Source: Bog-532 sp963775825 (GTDB lineage: Bacteria; Actinomycetota; Actinomycetes; Streptosporangiales; Streptosporangiaceae). From it: DNA of 64,000 bases. The position numbers were made by a program, and so were the translations under genes. Below, one piece after another: positions 8,937 through 18,264 of the stretch (position 1 is its first letter; the number at the start of each line of letters is the position of its first letter). The stretch covers positions 1-64,000 of the forward strand of contig CAVZKY010000056.1 in NCBI GenBank assembly GCA_963775825.1. Reading direction: 5' to 3'. The notes under the pieces are model-generated. The model was not told the origin of the DNA. It made no database searches and saw nothing but the letters and a program-made list of their open reading frames with translations.

Positions 8937-10910
8937 TTACTTCGCCGGGCTGGTGCCGAGCGTCAGTGAGACGTTCTGCTTGGAACCGCTGGTGCTGACG
9001 TAGCTGACGCTCACCTTGTCGCCGCCGTGGTACTTGGCCATGATCGTCGTCAGCGAGCCGGGTGACGTGACGGCCTGGCCGTTGACGGCGGTGATGACGT
9101 CGCCCGCGCCGAGCCCGGCCGAGGCGGCCGCGCTCCCGCAGAGCACGTTGTCGATGAGCGCGCCCGAACTGGCGGGCGCGATCGTGCTCGGGACCGAGTT
9201 GGACGCGTTGGTGGTGACACAGCCCCGGGTGCCGCCCGCTCCGCCGAAACCGCCCACCTGGCCTTCCTGCTGCTGGGCCTGCCGCTGCGGGCTCGAGCTG
9301 CTGCTCTGCGGCACTAGCACGCCGAGGAAGCCGGGCAGGCCGATCTGGATCGTCGAGCTGCCGTGGCCCGCCGCGATGGCGGTCGCGATGGACAGCGCTC
9401 TGTTGATCGGGATCGCGTACCCCATGACCGGGCTACTGGACGATTGGGAGCTGGAGCTGCTCGCGGCCGTGTCCATGCCGACGACCTTCCCGGCGGCGTT
9501 GGCCAGCGGGCCGCCGGAGTCACCTGGCTGGATCTGCGCGCTCGTCTGCAGCATGCCGTGCAGGGTCTCGGTCGTGTTACTGCCCTCGTCGCCAGCTGTG
9601 ATCGTCCGGTCCGTGGCGTTGATGATGCCCGGGGCCACGGTGGGGGCTCCGCCCTGACCGCCTGCGTTGCCGATGGCCAGCACGGGGGTGCCGAGCGAGA
9701 CATGCGAGGAGTTGCCCACCGAGACTGTCTTCAGGCCCGAGGCTCCCTCCAGCTGCAGGAGCGCCACGTCGTCGGCCGCGTCGTAACCGACCACCCGGGC
9801 CGTGTACGACTTGCCCGAGCCGACCAGCGTGGCCTTGACCGTGTTGGCCCCGTTGATGACGTGGTTGTTGGTCAGCACGAGACCGTTGGAGTTCAGCACC
9901 ATCCCGGTGCCCTCAGCCGTCTCGCTCTGGTAGTTGAGCGTGGACGTGATGTCGACGACCCCGGGCTCCACCTTGGCCGCGACGGCGCTGTCGTTCAGGT
10001 TGGAGCTGCCGCTGCCGTTGCTCTGCGGGGCCGGGACCTCGTTGGACGAGACGCCGGTCGAGCCGTTGCTGCTGTTGCCGTTCAGCGCCGCCACCGTGCC
10101 GGCCCGAGCCGCCGCCGCCAGGATCGCGACTACCGCGATGACGGCCCAGCCCCGCCGCCTGTGGCGCGGTGGCTCGCTGTAGCCGCCGGGCGGGGCTTCC
10201 CCAGCCGCCGTACCCGCCGCTGGGGGAGCCGTAGCCGCCGGAATCCATATCCGCCCGGCGGCGGCCCGTATCCTCCGGCCGAGTTGTAGTCACCGGGCTG
10301 CCCGTAGCTCCCGGGCTGCCCGTAGCTCCCGGGCTGCCCGTAGCTCCCGGCCTGCCCGTAGCTCCCAGGCTGCCCGTAGCTCCCAGCCTGGCCGTAACTC
10401 CCAGCCTGGCCGTAACTCCCAGCCTGGCCGTGGCCTCCGCCGGGCTGCCCGTAGCCGCCCTGCCCGTAGCCCGCCTGCTGGCCGTAGCTCCCGGGCTGGC
10501 CGTACCCGCCATCCTGCCCATGGGCCGGCTGCTGGCCATATCTGCCGCCCTGCCCGTATCCGGGGTCCTGGCCGTAGCTGGCCTGCTGGCCCTGGCCGCC
10601 GGGCGCCACGTAGCCGCCGGGCGGCTGGCCGTACCGGCCGTGCCGCCTCGTACCCGCCTCGCCCGTAGCGTGCCGCGGGCAGCGTCCCGGACCCAGGCTC
10701 AGCCTGCTGGCCTGCGGACGGCTCGTCCTGCTTGCCGAAGGACACGGTGTCGCCCTTAGCGGTGTCGCCGAAAGCGGTGGTGTTGTTATCGTCCGCGCTT
10801 TTCCAGGGCGTGGTCCCGCCACCGGGCGCAGAGACCTGAGGGCCGACGTTCTCAGGCGGCTGGTGTTCGCCGCCCGGCCCGTGGTCGCTACCGCTCTGGT
10901 CGTCCTGCAT
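8937..10910 (-). CDS. HtrA/DegP-like membrane serine protease with PDZ domain (frameshifted N-terminal region)
   Basis: An S1C envelope protease of about 658 codons. Order: a disordered cytoplasmic N-terminus opening MQDDQSGSD, a Gly-Ser-Tyr-Gln repeat tract, one TM helix (RRRGWAVIAVVAILAAAA), a trypsin-like domain and a C-terminal PDZ domain. The triad is visible: His in LTNNHVI, Asp in DAADDVALLQL, Ser in GDSGGPL. The protease and PDZ parts are intact from 10094 down; the N-terminal part needs frame changes near 10650, 10250 and 10195, all in GC repeats. The ATG at 10910 has GAGGG upstream. It sits directly downstream of a paralogue with the same MQDD start, suggesting tandem duplication. 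It probably degrades or refolds exported proteins. Confidence 0.8.
10293..10436. repeat. 18-bp tandem repeat, 8 copies, in htrA
   Basis: The unit encodes the hexapeptide GSYGQ(P/A) on the minus strand, with near-identical copies. Tyr/Gly/Gln-rich repeats of this kind are low-complexity, disordered and possibly able to self-associate. Confidence 0.85.
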
Positions 10911-11347
10911 CACTATCGCCCTCGTGTCGATACCGAGTAAGGAAGTCTCGCTCGGTGCTGCTGTCCCAGCCACCGTGGTGAAGCCTGGCTGCCGCTTCGA
11001 TCTCTAGTTAGCCATCTGTCCCTGAGCGTTACCTGAGTGCCCCCTTCAGGTTATGAAGGAAGCGACGGTCTGGTTCACCGCAGCCCGCCAGGAGCCAGCT
11101 GTCGCCCGGCGCCCTCCTCACTATCGCGGCCGGCCCGGTCGGTGCGCCCGAACTGCAGGGAAACGTCATCATGTGCACAGTAACCCGCCCGCGGGCGGCG
11201 ACTCCGCTTCGTCTTGTGACGTACATCACTGCCCAGCACTGTGCCGTCTTCCGTCACCTCGCTGCCCGCTTCCCCGCTGAGCCCAGTCCTCTGTGGGGAG
11301 CATCCTCAGTCATATTCACTGAGGATGCTCCCCACAGAGGCGCGATC
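10911..11347. other. Intergenic between the two htrA genes
   Basis: 437 bp with no convincing gene. It contains the upstream region of the first protease gene and a long perfect hairpin (11288-11340) directly after the stop codon of the second. Confidence 0.5.
11288..11340. terminator. Perfect 23-bp inverted repeat after htrA paralogue
   Basis: The arms 11288-11310 and 11318-11340 are exact reverse complements around a 7-nt loop (CATATTC). The structure starts eight bases past the stop of the minus-strand protease gene, so termination or mRNA 3'-end protection is the simplest role. It is longer and less GC-biased than the usual terminators here and has no T-run. Confidence 0.65.
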
Positions 11348-12925
11348 TCAGCGGGCCGGGGCGGCGGTCAGAGTGACCAGAGTGCTCTTCTTCTGACCGC
11401 CGATGGTTTCCCAGCTGAGCTCTACCCGGCCGCCCGGCCGGGACGCGGACATCATTGCGGTCAGCGCGGTGGGCGAGGCGACCGCCTGCCCGTTGACGGC
11501 GGTGATCACGTCTCCGCTGACCAGCCCGGCGCCCGAGGCAGCGGTGCCGCACAGCACGCCGTCGACGAGGGCTCCGGAGCTGGCCGGGGCGACGGAGGAC
11601 GGGACCGTGGTGTCCGCGTCGTCCTCAGTGCAGCCCGTGTTCTGCGGCGCCTGACCGTTGCCGTGGGTGCGGGGCTGCCCCCCACTCCGCCGGACCCGTT
11701 GCTCTGCTGTTGCTGCTGGATCTGCTTCCGCTGTTGCTGCGCCTGCTGCTGCGGGCTGGAGTTGCTACCCGGCGGGACCAGCACGCCGAGGAAGCCGGGC
11801 AGCCCGATCTGTACGGTCGCACTGGCCTGGCCCGCCGCGATCTGATGTGCGACCGACAGCGCGGCGTCGATGGGGATGGCGAAGCCGAGCACGGAGGAGG
11901 GGCCCTGTGAGCTCGACGCGTTCGCGGTATCCATGCCGATCACCTGGCCCGCCGAGTTGGCCAGCGGGCCGCCGGAGTCCCCGGACACGATGTCGGCGTT
12001 GGTCTGCAGCATGTCGTGCAGGGTCTCGGTGGTTCCGGTGCTCTCGTCGGTCGGGCTGATCGTCTTGTCCACGCTGTTGATGATGCCCTCCGCTAGTGGT
12101 CGGCGTCCCGCCCTGGCCTTCGGCGTTCCCCAGGGCCAGGACCGGCGTGCCCAGCGTGACCTGCGCCGAGTTGCCGATCAGCACGGCCTTGAGCCGTGCG
12201 GCGCCGTTGAGCTGGAGCAGGGCCACGTCATGGGCGCTGTCGTAGCCGAGCACTGTGGCCTGGTAGACCTTGGCGTTGCTGGTCAGCGTCACCCTGATCG
12301 ACTTGGACCCGTCAATTACGTGGTTGTTCGTGAGAACCAGGCCGTCGGCGCTGATGACCATCCCGGTCCCCTCGGACGAGGTGCCGCCCGAGTACTCAAT
12401 GGCCGCGTCGATGTCCACCACCCCGGGCTCGACCTTGGCGGCGACCCGCGCCTTGTTCAGCGAGCCCCCTCTGGTGCTGCCCGCGTCGTTCTGCGGTCCG
12501 GGAACCTGATGGGAGGAGACGCCGGTGGTGGGGGCGGCCTGGCCGCCGTTCAGCCCGACCGTGGCGGCGGCGCCGAGGCCCGCGGCCAAGATGACCACGA
12601 GGGCATACACCGCGATCCGGCCCCGCCGGCGCCGCCGGGACATCCCCGCGTTACCCTGAGCCGGGCTTGCGCCGGGGCTGTAGCCCTCGGGGGCGGCCAG
12701 CCCGTCGCCTCCGGTACCTCCCGGCCCGCTGTCATCGGTTCGCTGGCCCTCATCTCGGGGTTCTGCTGGCCCGCTGTCATCCTGGGGTTCTGCTGGCCCG
12801 CTGACATCCCGGAGCTCGCCGGGGCCGCTGACGCCCTGCGGTTCGGCTGAATCGCCGAATCCGCCCGCCGACCTTCCGTCCCCGCCTGCTGAGCCGGTGC
12901 CGGTCTCGTCGTCCTGCATCCTCAT
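11348..12925 (-). CDS. HtrA/DegP-like membrane serine protease with PDZ domain, paralogue (frameshifted)
   Basis: Second S1C protease, about 526 codons. A disordered acidic N-terminus (MRMQDDETG, repeats of SGPAEPQD) is followed by a TM helix (IAVYALVVILAAGLGAAA), the trypsin-like domain and PDZ. The triad: His in LTNNHVI, Asp in SAHDVALLQL, Ser in SGDSGGPL. Frames change near 12095, inside the protease domain, and near 11660, in the linker; the net length is divisible by three. A Gln-rich linker (QQQAQQQRKQIQQQQQ) joins protease and PDZ. Closely similar to the neighbour, with the same layout. Frameshifts may be sequence errors; if real, this copy is dead. Confidence 0.75.
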
Positions 12926-13245
12926 CGCCTTTGCCGTAAAGCGCCTGCGGTCCTACGGGGTGCATCCTCCGGCTATCGGGATCTAGACGACCGCCGCCGC
13001 ACTCTCCCCTGTTCCTTCCCCGAAGATGGCCGCACTCTGCACACTCCCTAAGGGTTCTCACAGCGCGCATTCGGTTCCGACCGGAAGAATCACCGGCACA
13101 GGGCAGACTCAGGAGCACTCCGGCAGGCGGCACCATCGCTGGACGAAAGCGACATACCGGAACAGGCACTTCATCATGGTAAGCTACCCAAAAACGCGAT
13201 ATAACTTGAGTCCGGCCCAGGTCGTGGCCGGCGCAAGGAGCTGAT
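12926..13245. other. Divergent intergenic region
   Basis: 320 bp between the protease and a divergent small membrane protein gene. It is locally AT-richer near 13170-13205, where a promoter could lie, but I cannot fix hexamers. AAGGAG at 13234 serves the next gene. Confidence 0.4.
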
Positions 13246-13707
13246 ATGTCCACACCAACGCAGACGAACGGGCCGGGCCTGTCCCGGCGCGAGGAGATGT
13301 CGGTCTCGGGAGACGCGCTCTCCCACGCACCCTGGACGAGCGCCGCCGTTACCGGCGGGATCGTCACCCTGGGCGATTTCGGCTGGCACGTCATCGGGGG
13401 CAGCTTCGGGCTCGGCGGCCTCAGCGACGCAGTGTCGCTCGGCGTGGTGGCGTTCTTTGTCGTCGCGGCGGCCGGGGCGCTGTGGCGCGAGCGGTCGAGC
13501 CGGGCCCTCCGCTGGGCCCGCGCCAATCCCTGGCGGTTCGCGCTAGTGCCCGGGGTGGCCGTCGCGGCGATCGTGTTCGTTCTGTCGGTGGTCCTGGGCG
13601 GCGGCATCGTCGGCGGGGTCCTCACCGGCCTGTGGCACGGCGCGGTCACGTTCGGCCTGACCGGCGGGGCCGGCACCCTCGCTCGGTCCCGGCGGCGTCG
13701 GGTCTGA
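13246..13707 (+). CDS. Small membrane protein of unknown function
   Basis: 153 residues, with a good AAGGAG five bases before the ATG. The N-terminal 45 residues are polar, then a hydrophobic segment (VSLGVVAFFVVAAAGALW), a short basic loop (RERSSRALRWARANPWR) and a long hydrophobic Gly-rich stretch (ALVPGVAVAAIVFVLSVVLG) precede a basic C-terminus RSRRRRV. Two to three membrane spans are likely. I do not recognise a family. Its 3' end overlaps, antiparallel, the extended tail of the deacetylase frame. Confidence 0.65.
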   Translation: MSTPTQTNGPGLSRREEMSVSGDALSHAPWTSAAVTGGIVTLGDFGWHVIGGSFGLGGLSDAVSLGVVAFFVVAAAGALWRERSSRALRWARANPWRFALVPGVAVAAIVFVLSVVLGGGIVGGVLTGLWHGAVTFGLTGGAGTLARSRRRRV

Positions 13708-14520
13708 GCCCCGGTTCCCGCCTCGCCGCTCATTCCCTGCCCGTGCCCCGGCGTCCGCACGGATGGCTCCTGCGGGGCTGAGGCCGTGTCCGGCGGCGGG
13801 CCCGGCTATCAGTCCGCGCCCGGCGCAGTCGTCGAGCAGCCAGGGCAGCGCACCGAGCGCGGCGCGGGCGGAGCCGGTCGGCGACGTGGCGTCCGAATCG
13901 TGCAGCAGCACGGTCCCCCCGCCGCCCAGGTCCCGCCGCAGCGTACGGACCACTGACCCGGGGGTTGCGCCGGGCGCCCATTCCCGGCCCCAGCAGGTCC
14001 ACAGCAACGGGCGGAGGTCCAGCCGCCCGGCCGCGAGCAGCGCTCCGCCGCTCAGCACCCCGTACGGCGGCCGGACGTACACCGGGACCTGGCCGGTTGT
14101 TTCGGCGATGACCTCCCGCGCCCGCGCCATATCCCGGAAGGTGTCCTGCGGGCCGCGCAGCGTCAGGTAGCGGTGGTCCCAGCCGTGCACGGCGATCTCG
14201 TGCCCGGCCGCGGCGACCTCGGCGGCCAGCCCCGGTGCCGCCGCCACCATCGGGCCCAGCATGAAAAACGTCGCGCGGATGTCCCGCCGTGCGAGCAGGT
14301 CCAGGAAGCCCGGCGTCGACCGGGGATCGGGGCCGTCGTCGAACGTGAGCGCGATGTGCCCGGGATCGCCGTAGCCCGCGAGCCCGCGGAACAGGCGGCG
14401 GCGGACCGGGCCGAGGGCGGTAATGCCCGGACCGCCCTGGGCGATGGTCAGCGCCGCCACCGTCAGACCGGGGATGGCCAGGCCGCGCAGCCGGCCTCCC
14501 GTAGTCGTGTCTCCGCCCAT
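13543..14520 (-). CDS. NodB-domain polysaccharide deacetylase
   Basis: A family-4 carbohydrate esterase, likely acting on cell-wall or surface polysaccharide. Motif 1 is TFDDGPD (catalytic base and metal Asp), motif 2 is HGWDHRYLT (HxxxH metal pair), motif 3 is RPPYG, and LLHDSD near the end supplies the last His. A hydrophobic N-terminal segment (GLAIPGLTVAALTIA) may be a signal or anchor. The NodB fold ends around residue 245; the remaining 80 residues are low-complexity and run 165 bp antiparallel into the downstream membrane protein gene, so the true stop may be earlier if an indel is present. Confidence 0.85.
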   Translation of the reverse strand: MGGDTTTGGRLRGLAIPGLTVAALTIAQGGPGITALGPVRRRLFRGLAGYGDPGHIALTFDDGPDPRSTPGFLDLLARRDIRATFFMLGPMVAAAPGLAAEVAAAGHEIAVHGWDHRYLTLRGPQDTFRDMARAREVIAETTGQVPVYVRPPYGVLSGGALLAAGRLDLRPLLWTCWGREWAPGATPGSVVRTLRRDLGGGGTVLLHDSDATSPTGSARAALGALPWLLDDCAGRGLIAGPAAGHGLSPAGAIRADAGARAGNERRGGNRGSDPTPPGPSEGAGPAGQAERDRAVPQAGEDPADDAAAQDHRQNEHDRRDGHPGH

Positions 14521-14577
14521 CGAGTCCCTCCTGGCCGCCGGCCCGACCCGCCCTGCCCTGCCCTGCCCTGAGCCCTA

Positions 14578-14619
14578 ACATGACACGGCGGGACCGAAAC
14601 ATGACACGGCGGGACCGAC
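14578..14619. repeat. 21-bp direct duplication
   Basis: Two tandem copies of ACATGACACGGCGGGACCGA plus one base lie in the divergent promoter region between the deacetylase and the glycosyltransferase. Confidence 0.7.
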
Positions 14620-14671
14620 ATACCCCGCGCGGGCCTTCGTGCCCGCGAGCCCGCTGGGAGGAACAGGCCCG

Positions 14672-15757
14672 ATGGAGCCAGGCGGCGAGCCGCAGCAGGG
14701 CCGGGCCCTGCTCGTTTCGGGTGGGCTGGGCATGGGCCATGAGGTCACGGCGCAGATCTGCGCTGCCTCCCTGGCGGGCCGCGGCTGGTCCGCGCGGACG
14801 GTGGACGCGATGCACTTGCTTGGCCCCCGGGCTGGCGGGGCGGGCGAGCACGCGTTCCGCTCGATGCTTGCCGTGCCCGGCCTGTACGACGCGTTTTACT
14901 TTGCCGCGCTGCGGCCTGGCACCCGGCTCGCCCAGCTGGCCGACGCCGGGGCCCGCCACCAGCTCGTGCCCCGGCTGACGGAGTATCTCGACCACCATCC
15001 CGCCGACCTGGCCATCTCGGTCTTCGCCACCGGCGCCTCGGCCATCAGCGCGATCGCGGCCCGGTATCCCGCCCTGAAACATGTGGTGTTCTGCCGGGAC
15101 GCCACCCCGCACCGGCTCTGGGTGCATCCGCACGTCGACATGTACCTGGTGACCTCGCACGTGGCCGAGTGCGCTGTCCGCCGCTTCCAGCCGCAGGCCA
15201 GGGTGCGCATCCTGCCGCCCCCGGTCCGGGCCGCCTTCCACGTGCTGCCCAGCCAGGCCGCGGCCCGGGACATGTTCGGCATCCCGGGCGGGGGGCCCGC
15301 TGTTCTGCTGATGTCCGGCGGCTGGGGACTGGGCCCCGTCGCCGCCACGGCGGCCGCGCTCGCGGACGCGGGGATCCATGCGCTCGCCGTCGCCGGCCGT
15401 AACGCTCGGCTGGAAGCGACGCTACGGGCCGCTGCGGTGCAGCGCCCGCGCATCCGGGCGTTCGGCTATACCAACCGTGTCCCGGAACTGATGGCCGCGG
15501 CCGATCTCGTGATCACCAGCCCGGGCGATACCTGCGCCGAGGCCCGGGCCGTGGGCCGCCGGCTGCTGCTGCTCGACGTGCTGCCCGGCCATGGCCGGGA
15601 TAACTGCCAGCACCAGCTGGAACGGGGGAACGCCTGGGTGACCTCCGCCGGCCGCGACGACGTGGTGCGCACCGCTCTCGCCGCGCTGGCGGCACCGGAA
15701 CCGGCACCGGGTTCGGCGGCCCCGGACGGCACGACTGGCCCGGCGCGCGCTGCGTGA
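14672..15757 (+). CDS. MurG/MGDG-synthase-like glycosyltransferase (GT28-like)
   Basis: A 361-residue GT-B glycosyltransferase. The N-terminal motif is SGGLGMGHEVTAQ, the Gly loop of MGDG synthases and MurG. The C-terminal domain shows VLLMSGGWGLGP and then the nucleotide-sugar and export-type region ADLVITSPGDTCAEARAVGRRLLLLD. The start at 14672 follows GGGAGGAA by eight bases; the ATG at 14639 is less good. It probably glycosylates a membrane lipid using a UDP- or GDP-sugar at the inner face of the membrane. Divergent from a polysaccharide deacetylase, which may share its promoter region and a surface role. Confidence 0.75.
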   Translation: MEPGGEPQQGRALLVSGGLGMGHEVTAQICAASLAGRGWSARTVDAMHLLGPRAGGAGEHAFRSMLAVPGLYDAFYFAALRPGTRLAQLADAGARHQLVPRLTEYLDHHPADLAISVFATGASAISAIAARYPALKHVVFCRDATPHRLWVHPHVDMYLVTSHVAECAVRRFQPQARVRILPPPVRAAFHVLPSQAAARDMFGIPGGGPAVLLMSGGWGLGPVAATAAALADAGIHALAVAGRNARLEATLRAAAVQRPRIRAFGYTNRVPELMAAADLVITSPGDTCAEARAVGRRLLLLDVLPGHGRDNCQHQLERGNAWVTSAGRDDVVRTALAALAAPEPAPGSAAPDGTTGPARAA

Positions 15758-15805
15758 CTGGGAAGAGGCCTTCTCCGCCGTACTGGCCGAGCTGGGCTTC
15801 GGCCC

Positions 15806-15879
15806 TCCGCCGCCCGCCCCCAGCCGCCCGCCCCCAGCCGCCCGCCCCCTTCGCCGCCCGCCCCCTAGCCGCCGCCTAG
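15806..15879. repeat. CCGCCCGCCCCCAG-type direct repeats
   Basis: Short C-rich repeats (three to five degenerate copies) lie after the glycosyltransferase stop. They may be non-coding; a terminator is not clear. Confidence 0.5.
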
Positions 15880-15959
15880 CCGCCCGGCTTTGCTGCCTGC
15901 GTCCCCAGCCGCACCACCAACGTACTGAGCGTTAGTATGTCGGTCCTGGGGCACAGCAG

Positions 15960-16562
15960 CTAACTCGCCTTGGCGCCGGAGTTCATGAGCGCCACTCCCT
16001 TGGCCAGATCGGCGGGGGTCACCGCGCCGAACACCCGGTCCACGATGCGGTGCTCCGCGTTGAGGAAGAACGTCTGCGGCAGTACCGTCACGCCGAACGT
16101 GCCCGCCGCCGTGGCCGCCGGATCGTAAGCCAGCGGATAGCTGACCCCGGCGTTCCTGATGAATGTGACCGCCGCGCTTCGGCTGTCGTTGCTGTCGATG
16201 CCCACCAGGTCCACCCGGCCATCGGCGGCGCGGTAGTAGCGGGCCAGCAGCGGAGTCTCCGTGCGGCACGGCGCGCACCAGGAGGCGAAGAAGTTGACGA
16301 TGACCGGCCGCCCCGCGTACGAGGCCAGCGACACCTGACCGTACGAGCGGCCGAGCGGGGCCAGCGTGAAGTCCGGCGCCGGCTTGTTCGTCGCCCCGCC
16401 CGCCGAAGTCCCGGTAGCTGACGCCGAGCTGCCGGACGCGGCGGCGACGGCTCCCAACGCGATGATCGCCGCCAGGCCAAGTGCGAACACGGCGGTCGTC
16501 ACCTTGTGTGCCAAGGCCGCGCGGTACATGCGGGCCACGGTCTCCCGCAGTCTTCCTCGCAT
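15960..16562 (-). CDS. TlpA/ResA-like membrane-anchored thiol-disulfide protein
   Basis: A 200-residue extracytoplasmic thioredoxin-fold protein. An N-terminal TM helix (VTTAVFALGLAAIIALGAVAAA) is followed by a linker and the redoxin domain with the active site FFASWCAPCRTE. VLPQTFFLN holds the Pro opposite the active site. It probably reduces or isomerises disulfides in secreted proteins or assists cytochrome c maturation. It lies 71 bp behind the histidine kinase in the same orientation, so it is likely co-transcribed with the two-component system and could respond to envelope redox or secretion stress. Confidence 0.85.
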   Translation of the reverse strand: MRGRLRETVARMYRAALAHKVTTAVFALGLAAIIALGAVAAASGSSASATGTSAGGATNKPAPDFTLAPLGRSYGQVSLASYAGRPVIVNFFASWCAPCRTETPLLARYYRAADGRVDLVGIDSNDSRSAAVTFIRNAGVSYPLAYDPAATAAGTFGVTVLPQTFFLNAEHRIVDRVFGAVTPADLAKGVALMNSGAKAS

Positions 16563-16633
16563 GTCCGCGGTCCCTCGATCTCGGCGGAAAAGGGCAGGCG
16601 GCCGGTCTTCGCGGAGAGCAGCCGCAGATCATG

Positions 16634-18250
16634 CTAATCGCTCGCCGGTGGGCCGGCCGACGGGACCTCCAGCGCCCCCTTCTCCGGCCCGTCCGGCGGC
16701 CCGGTCAGAGTCGGACCCAGCTCTGTCTCCGCGCCCGCCGGAGCCACCGGAGGCTCCAGCGACACTGTCTCCGCGCCCGCCGGAGCCACCGGAGGCTCCA
16801 GCGACCCGGCCCGCGGCAGCCGGACCACGGCCCGCAGACCCGGGCCCGCATCCTCCAGCCACGCGGTCCCGTCGTGCGCCTGCACCGTCGCGCGGACGAT
16901 GGCCAGGCCCAGCCCGGCGCCGCTGGCCTCGCCGTCGCGCCGGGCCCGCGCTCCGTCCAGTGTGGTGAACCGCTCGAACGCCCGCTCCGCGTCGCACGCG
17001 GCGATGCCCGGGCCATCATCGGTCACCGTGACCAGGACCCAGCCGTCCGAAGCCCCGGCCGTCACCGTCACCTCGCTGCGGGCGTACCGGACCGCGTTGT
17101 CGATCAGGTTGACCAGCATCCGTCGCAGCGCCTCGGCGTCGCCCTCGACCGGGCAGTGGCCAGCCGCGGACGCGGACACCGGTACCCGGGCCTGGGTGTA
17201 GCTGGCCACCATCCCGGTCACCAGGGCAGCCAGGTCCGTCACCCGCCGCCCGCCCGCGCCGCCTGCCCCCCGGGCCCGGCGCGGCTGGCCGCCGCGCTCC
17301 TCCAGCCGGGCCAGCACCAGCAGATCCTCGGCCAGCCGGGACAGCCGCAGCGTGTCGGCGAGCACGTCCTGCGCCGTCTGATCCCATTCCTGGCTGTCCG
17401 GATGATCGAGGGCGACCTCAAGCTGGGCGCGCATGCTCGCGATCGGGCTGCGCAGCTCGTGCGCCGTGTCCGAGACGAACTGCCGCTGCCGCTGCTGCGC
17501 CGCCTCCAGCCGGGACAGCATGTCGTTCAGCGTTACGGCCAGGCTGTGCACTTCGTCCCGGGCCTCGGGGACGGGCAGCCCGCGCGGCACTCCGGTCGCG
17601 GTGATCTGCTCGGCGCCACGCCGCAGGGCGGTGATCGGCCGCAGCGTAGACCCGGTGATGAGCCAGCTCACCCAGATCATCAGCAGCAGCAGCGCAGGCG
17701 TACCGAACAGCAGCGCGTGCGCGACGGTGGCCAGGCTGTCGCTGACCGCGTCGTAGGACACGGCGGCGATGACCGTCTCACCGAGCCGGCCCGGGACCGC
17801 CACGACCCGGAGTGACTCGGGCAGCCCGTACGGCCGGCCGTCGAGCAGGACGCCGCTCTGGGTGCGCCGTGCCGCTACCGCTTCGGCCGCCGGCAGCAGC
17901 GGCACCAGCCGGTCCGCGCCAGGTGACGCGGCCACGATACGCCCCTGGGCGTTGATGACCTGGACGACCGCGGTCCCGGCCGCCACTGGCACCGGGTCGG
18001 GCAGCCGGTTGGCGTCCACCAGCGCGGCGACCTCCCGTGCGGTCTGCCGCGCGGAGTTGTCCAGGCCCCGGTTCAGCGTGATGCTGAGCGTGCCCATCAG
18101 CAGGATGGCCACACCGGCCAGCGAGACGGCCAGGCCCGCCGCGGCGGTCAGCGTGAGCCGGGCGCGCAGGCTGCGGCGGCGCCACCAGACGACCAGCCCA
18201 TGCGGTCGGCGGCGGGCGCCTGACTCACGGGTCACTGGGCCACGGGTCAT
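16634..18250 (-). CDS. Sensor histidine kinase with HAMP domain
   Basis: A 538-residue membrane sensor kinase. Order: TM1 (about 34-55), an extracytoplasmic loop of about 120 residues without Cys, TM2 (about 180-200, LLFGTPALLLLMIWVSWLI), HAMP, HisKA with the phospho-acceptor in DTAHELRSPI (about residue 262), then HATPase_c with the N box NLIDNAVRYA, G1 DDGPGIA, an F box and G2 GAGLGLAIV. The C-terminal tail carries a 14-residue duplication (SLEPPVAPAGAET twice). It starts 15 bp after the response regulator stop, so the two form an operon. The signal is unknown; linkage to TlpA suggests the envelope. Confidence 0.9.
   Translation of the reverse strand: MTRGPVTRESGARRRPHGLVVWWRRRSLRARLTLTAAAGLAVSLAGVAILLMGTLSITLNRGLDNSARQTAREVAALVDANRLPDPVPVAAGTAVVQVINAQGRIVAASPGADRLVPLLPAAEAVAARRTQSGVLLDGRPYGLPESLRVVAVPGRLGETVIAAVSYDAVSDSLATVAHALLFGTPALLLLMIWVSWLITGSTLRPITALRRGAEQITATGVPRGLPVPEARDEVHSLAVTLNDMLSRLEAAQQRQRQFVSDTAHELRSPIASMRAQLEVALDHPDSQEWDQTAQDVLADTLRLSRLAEDLLVLARLEERGGQPRRARGAGGAGGRRVTDLAALVTGMVASYTQARVPVSASAAGHCPVEGDAEALRRMLVNLIDNAVRYARSEVTVTAGASDGWVLVTVTDDGPGIAACDAERAFERFTTLDGARARRDGEASGAGLGLAIVRATVQAHDGTAWLEDAGPGLRAVVRLPRAGSLEPPVAPAGAETVSLEPPVAPAGAETELGPTLTGPPDGPEKGALEVPSAGPPASD
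16724..16807. repeat. 42-bp in-frame duplication in kinase tail
   Basis: Two nearly identical tandem 42-bp units encode SLEPPVAPAGAET(V/E) past the HATPase domain. The kinase core is untouched. Confidence 0.85.
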
Positions 18251-18264
18251 CGCGGCACGGCGCC

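Noticed and set aside
10293..10436. Eight 18-bp units resembling a CRISPR array
   Set aside because: Units are contiguous without spacers and code for GSYGQ(P/A) in a protease gene. No cas genes in the window.
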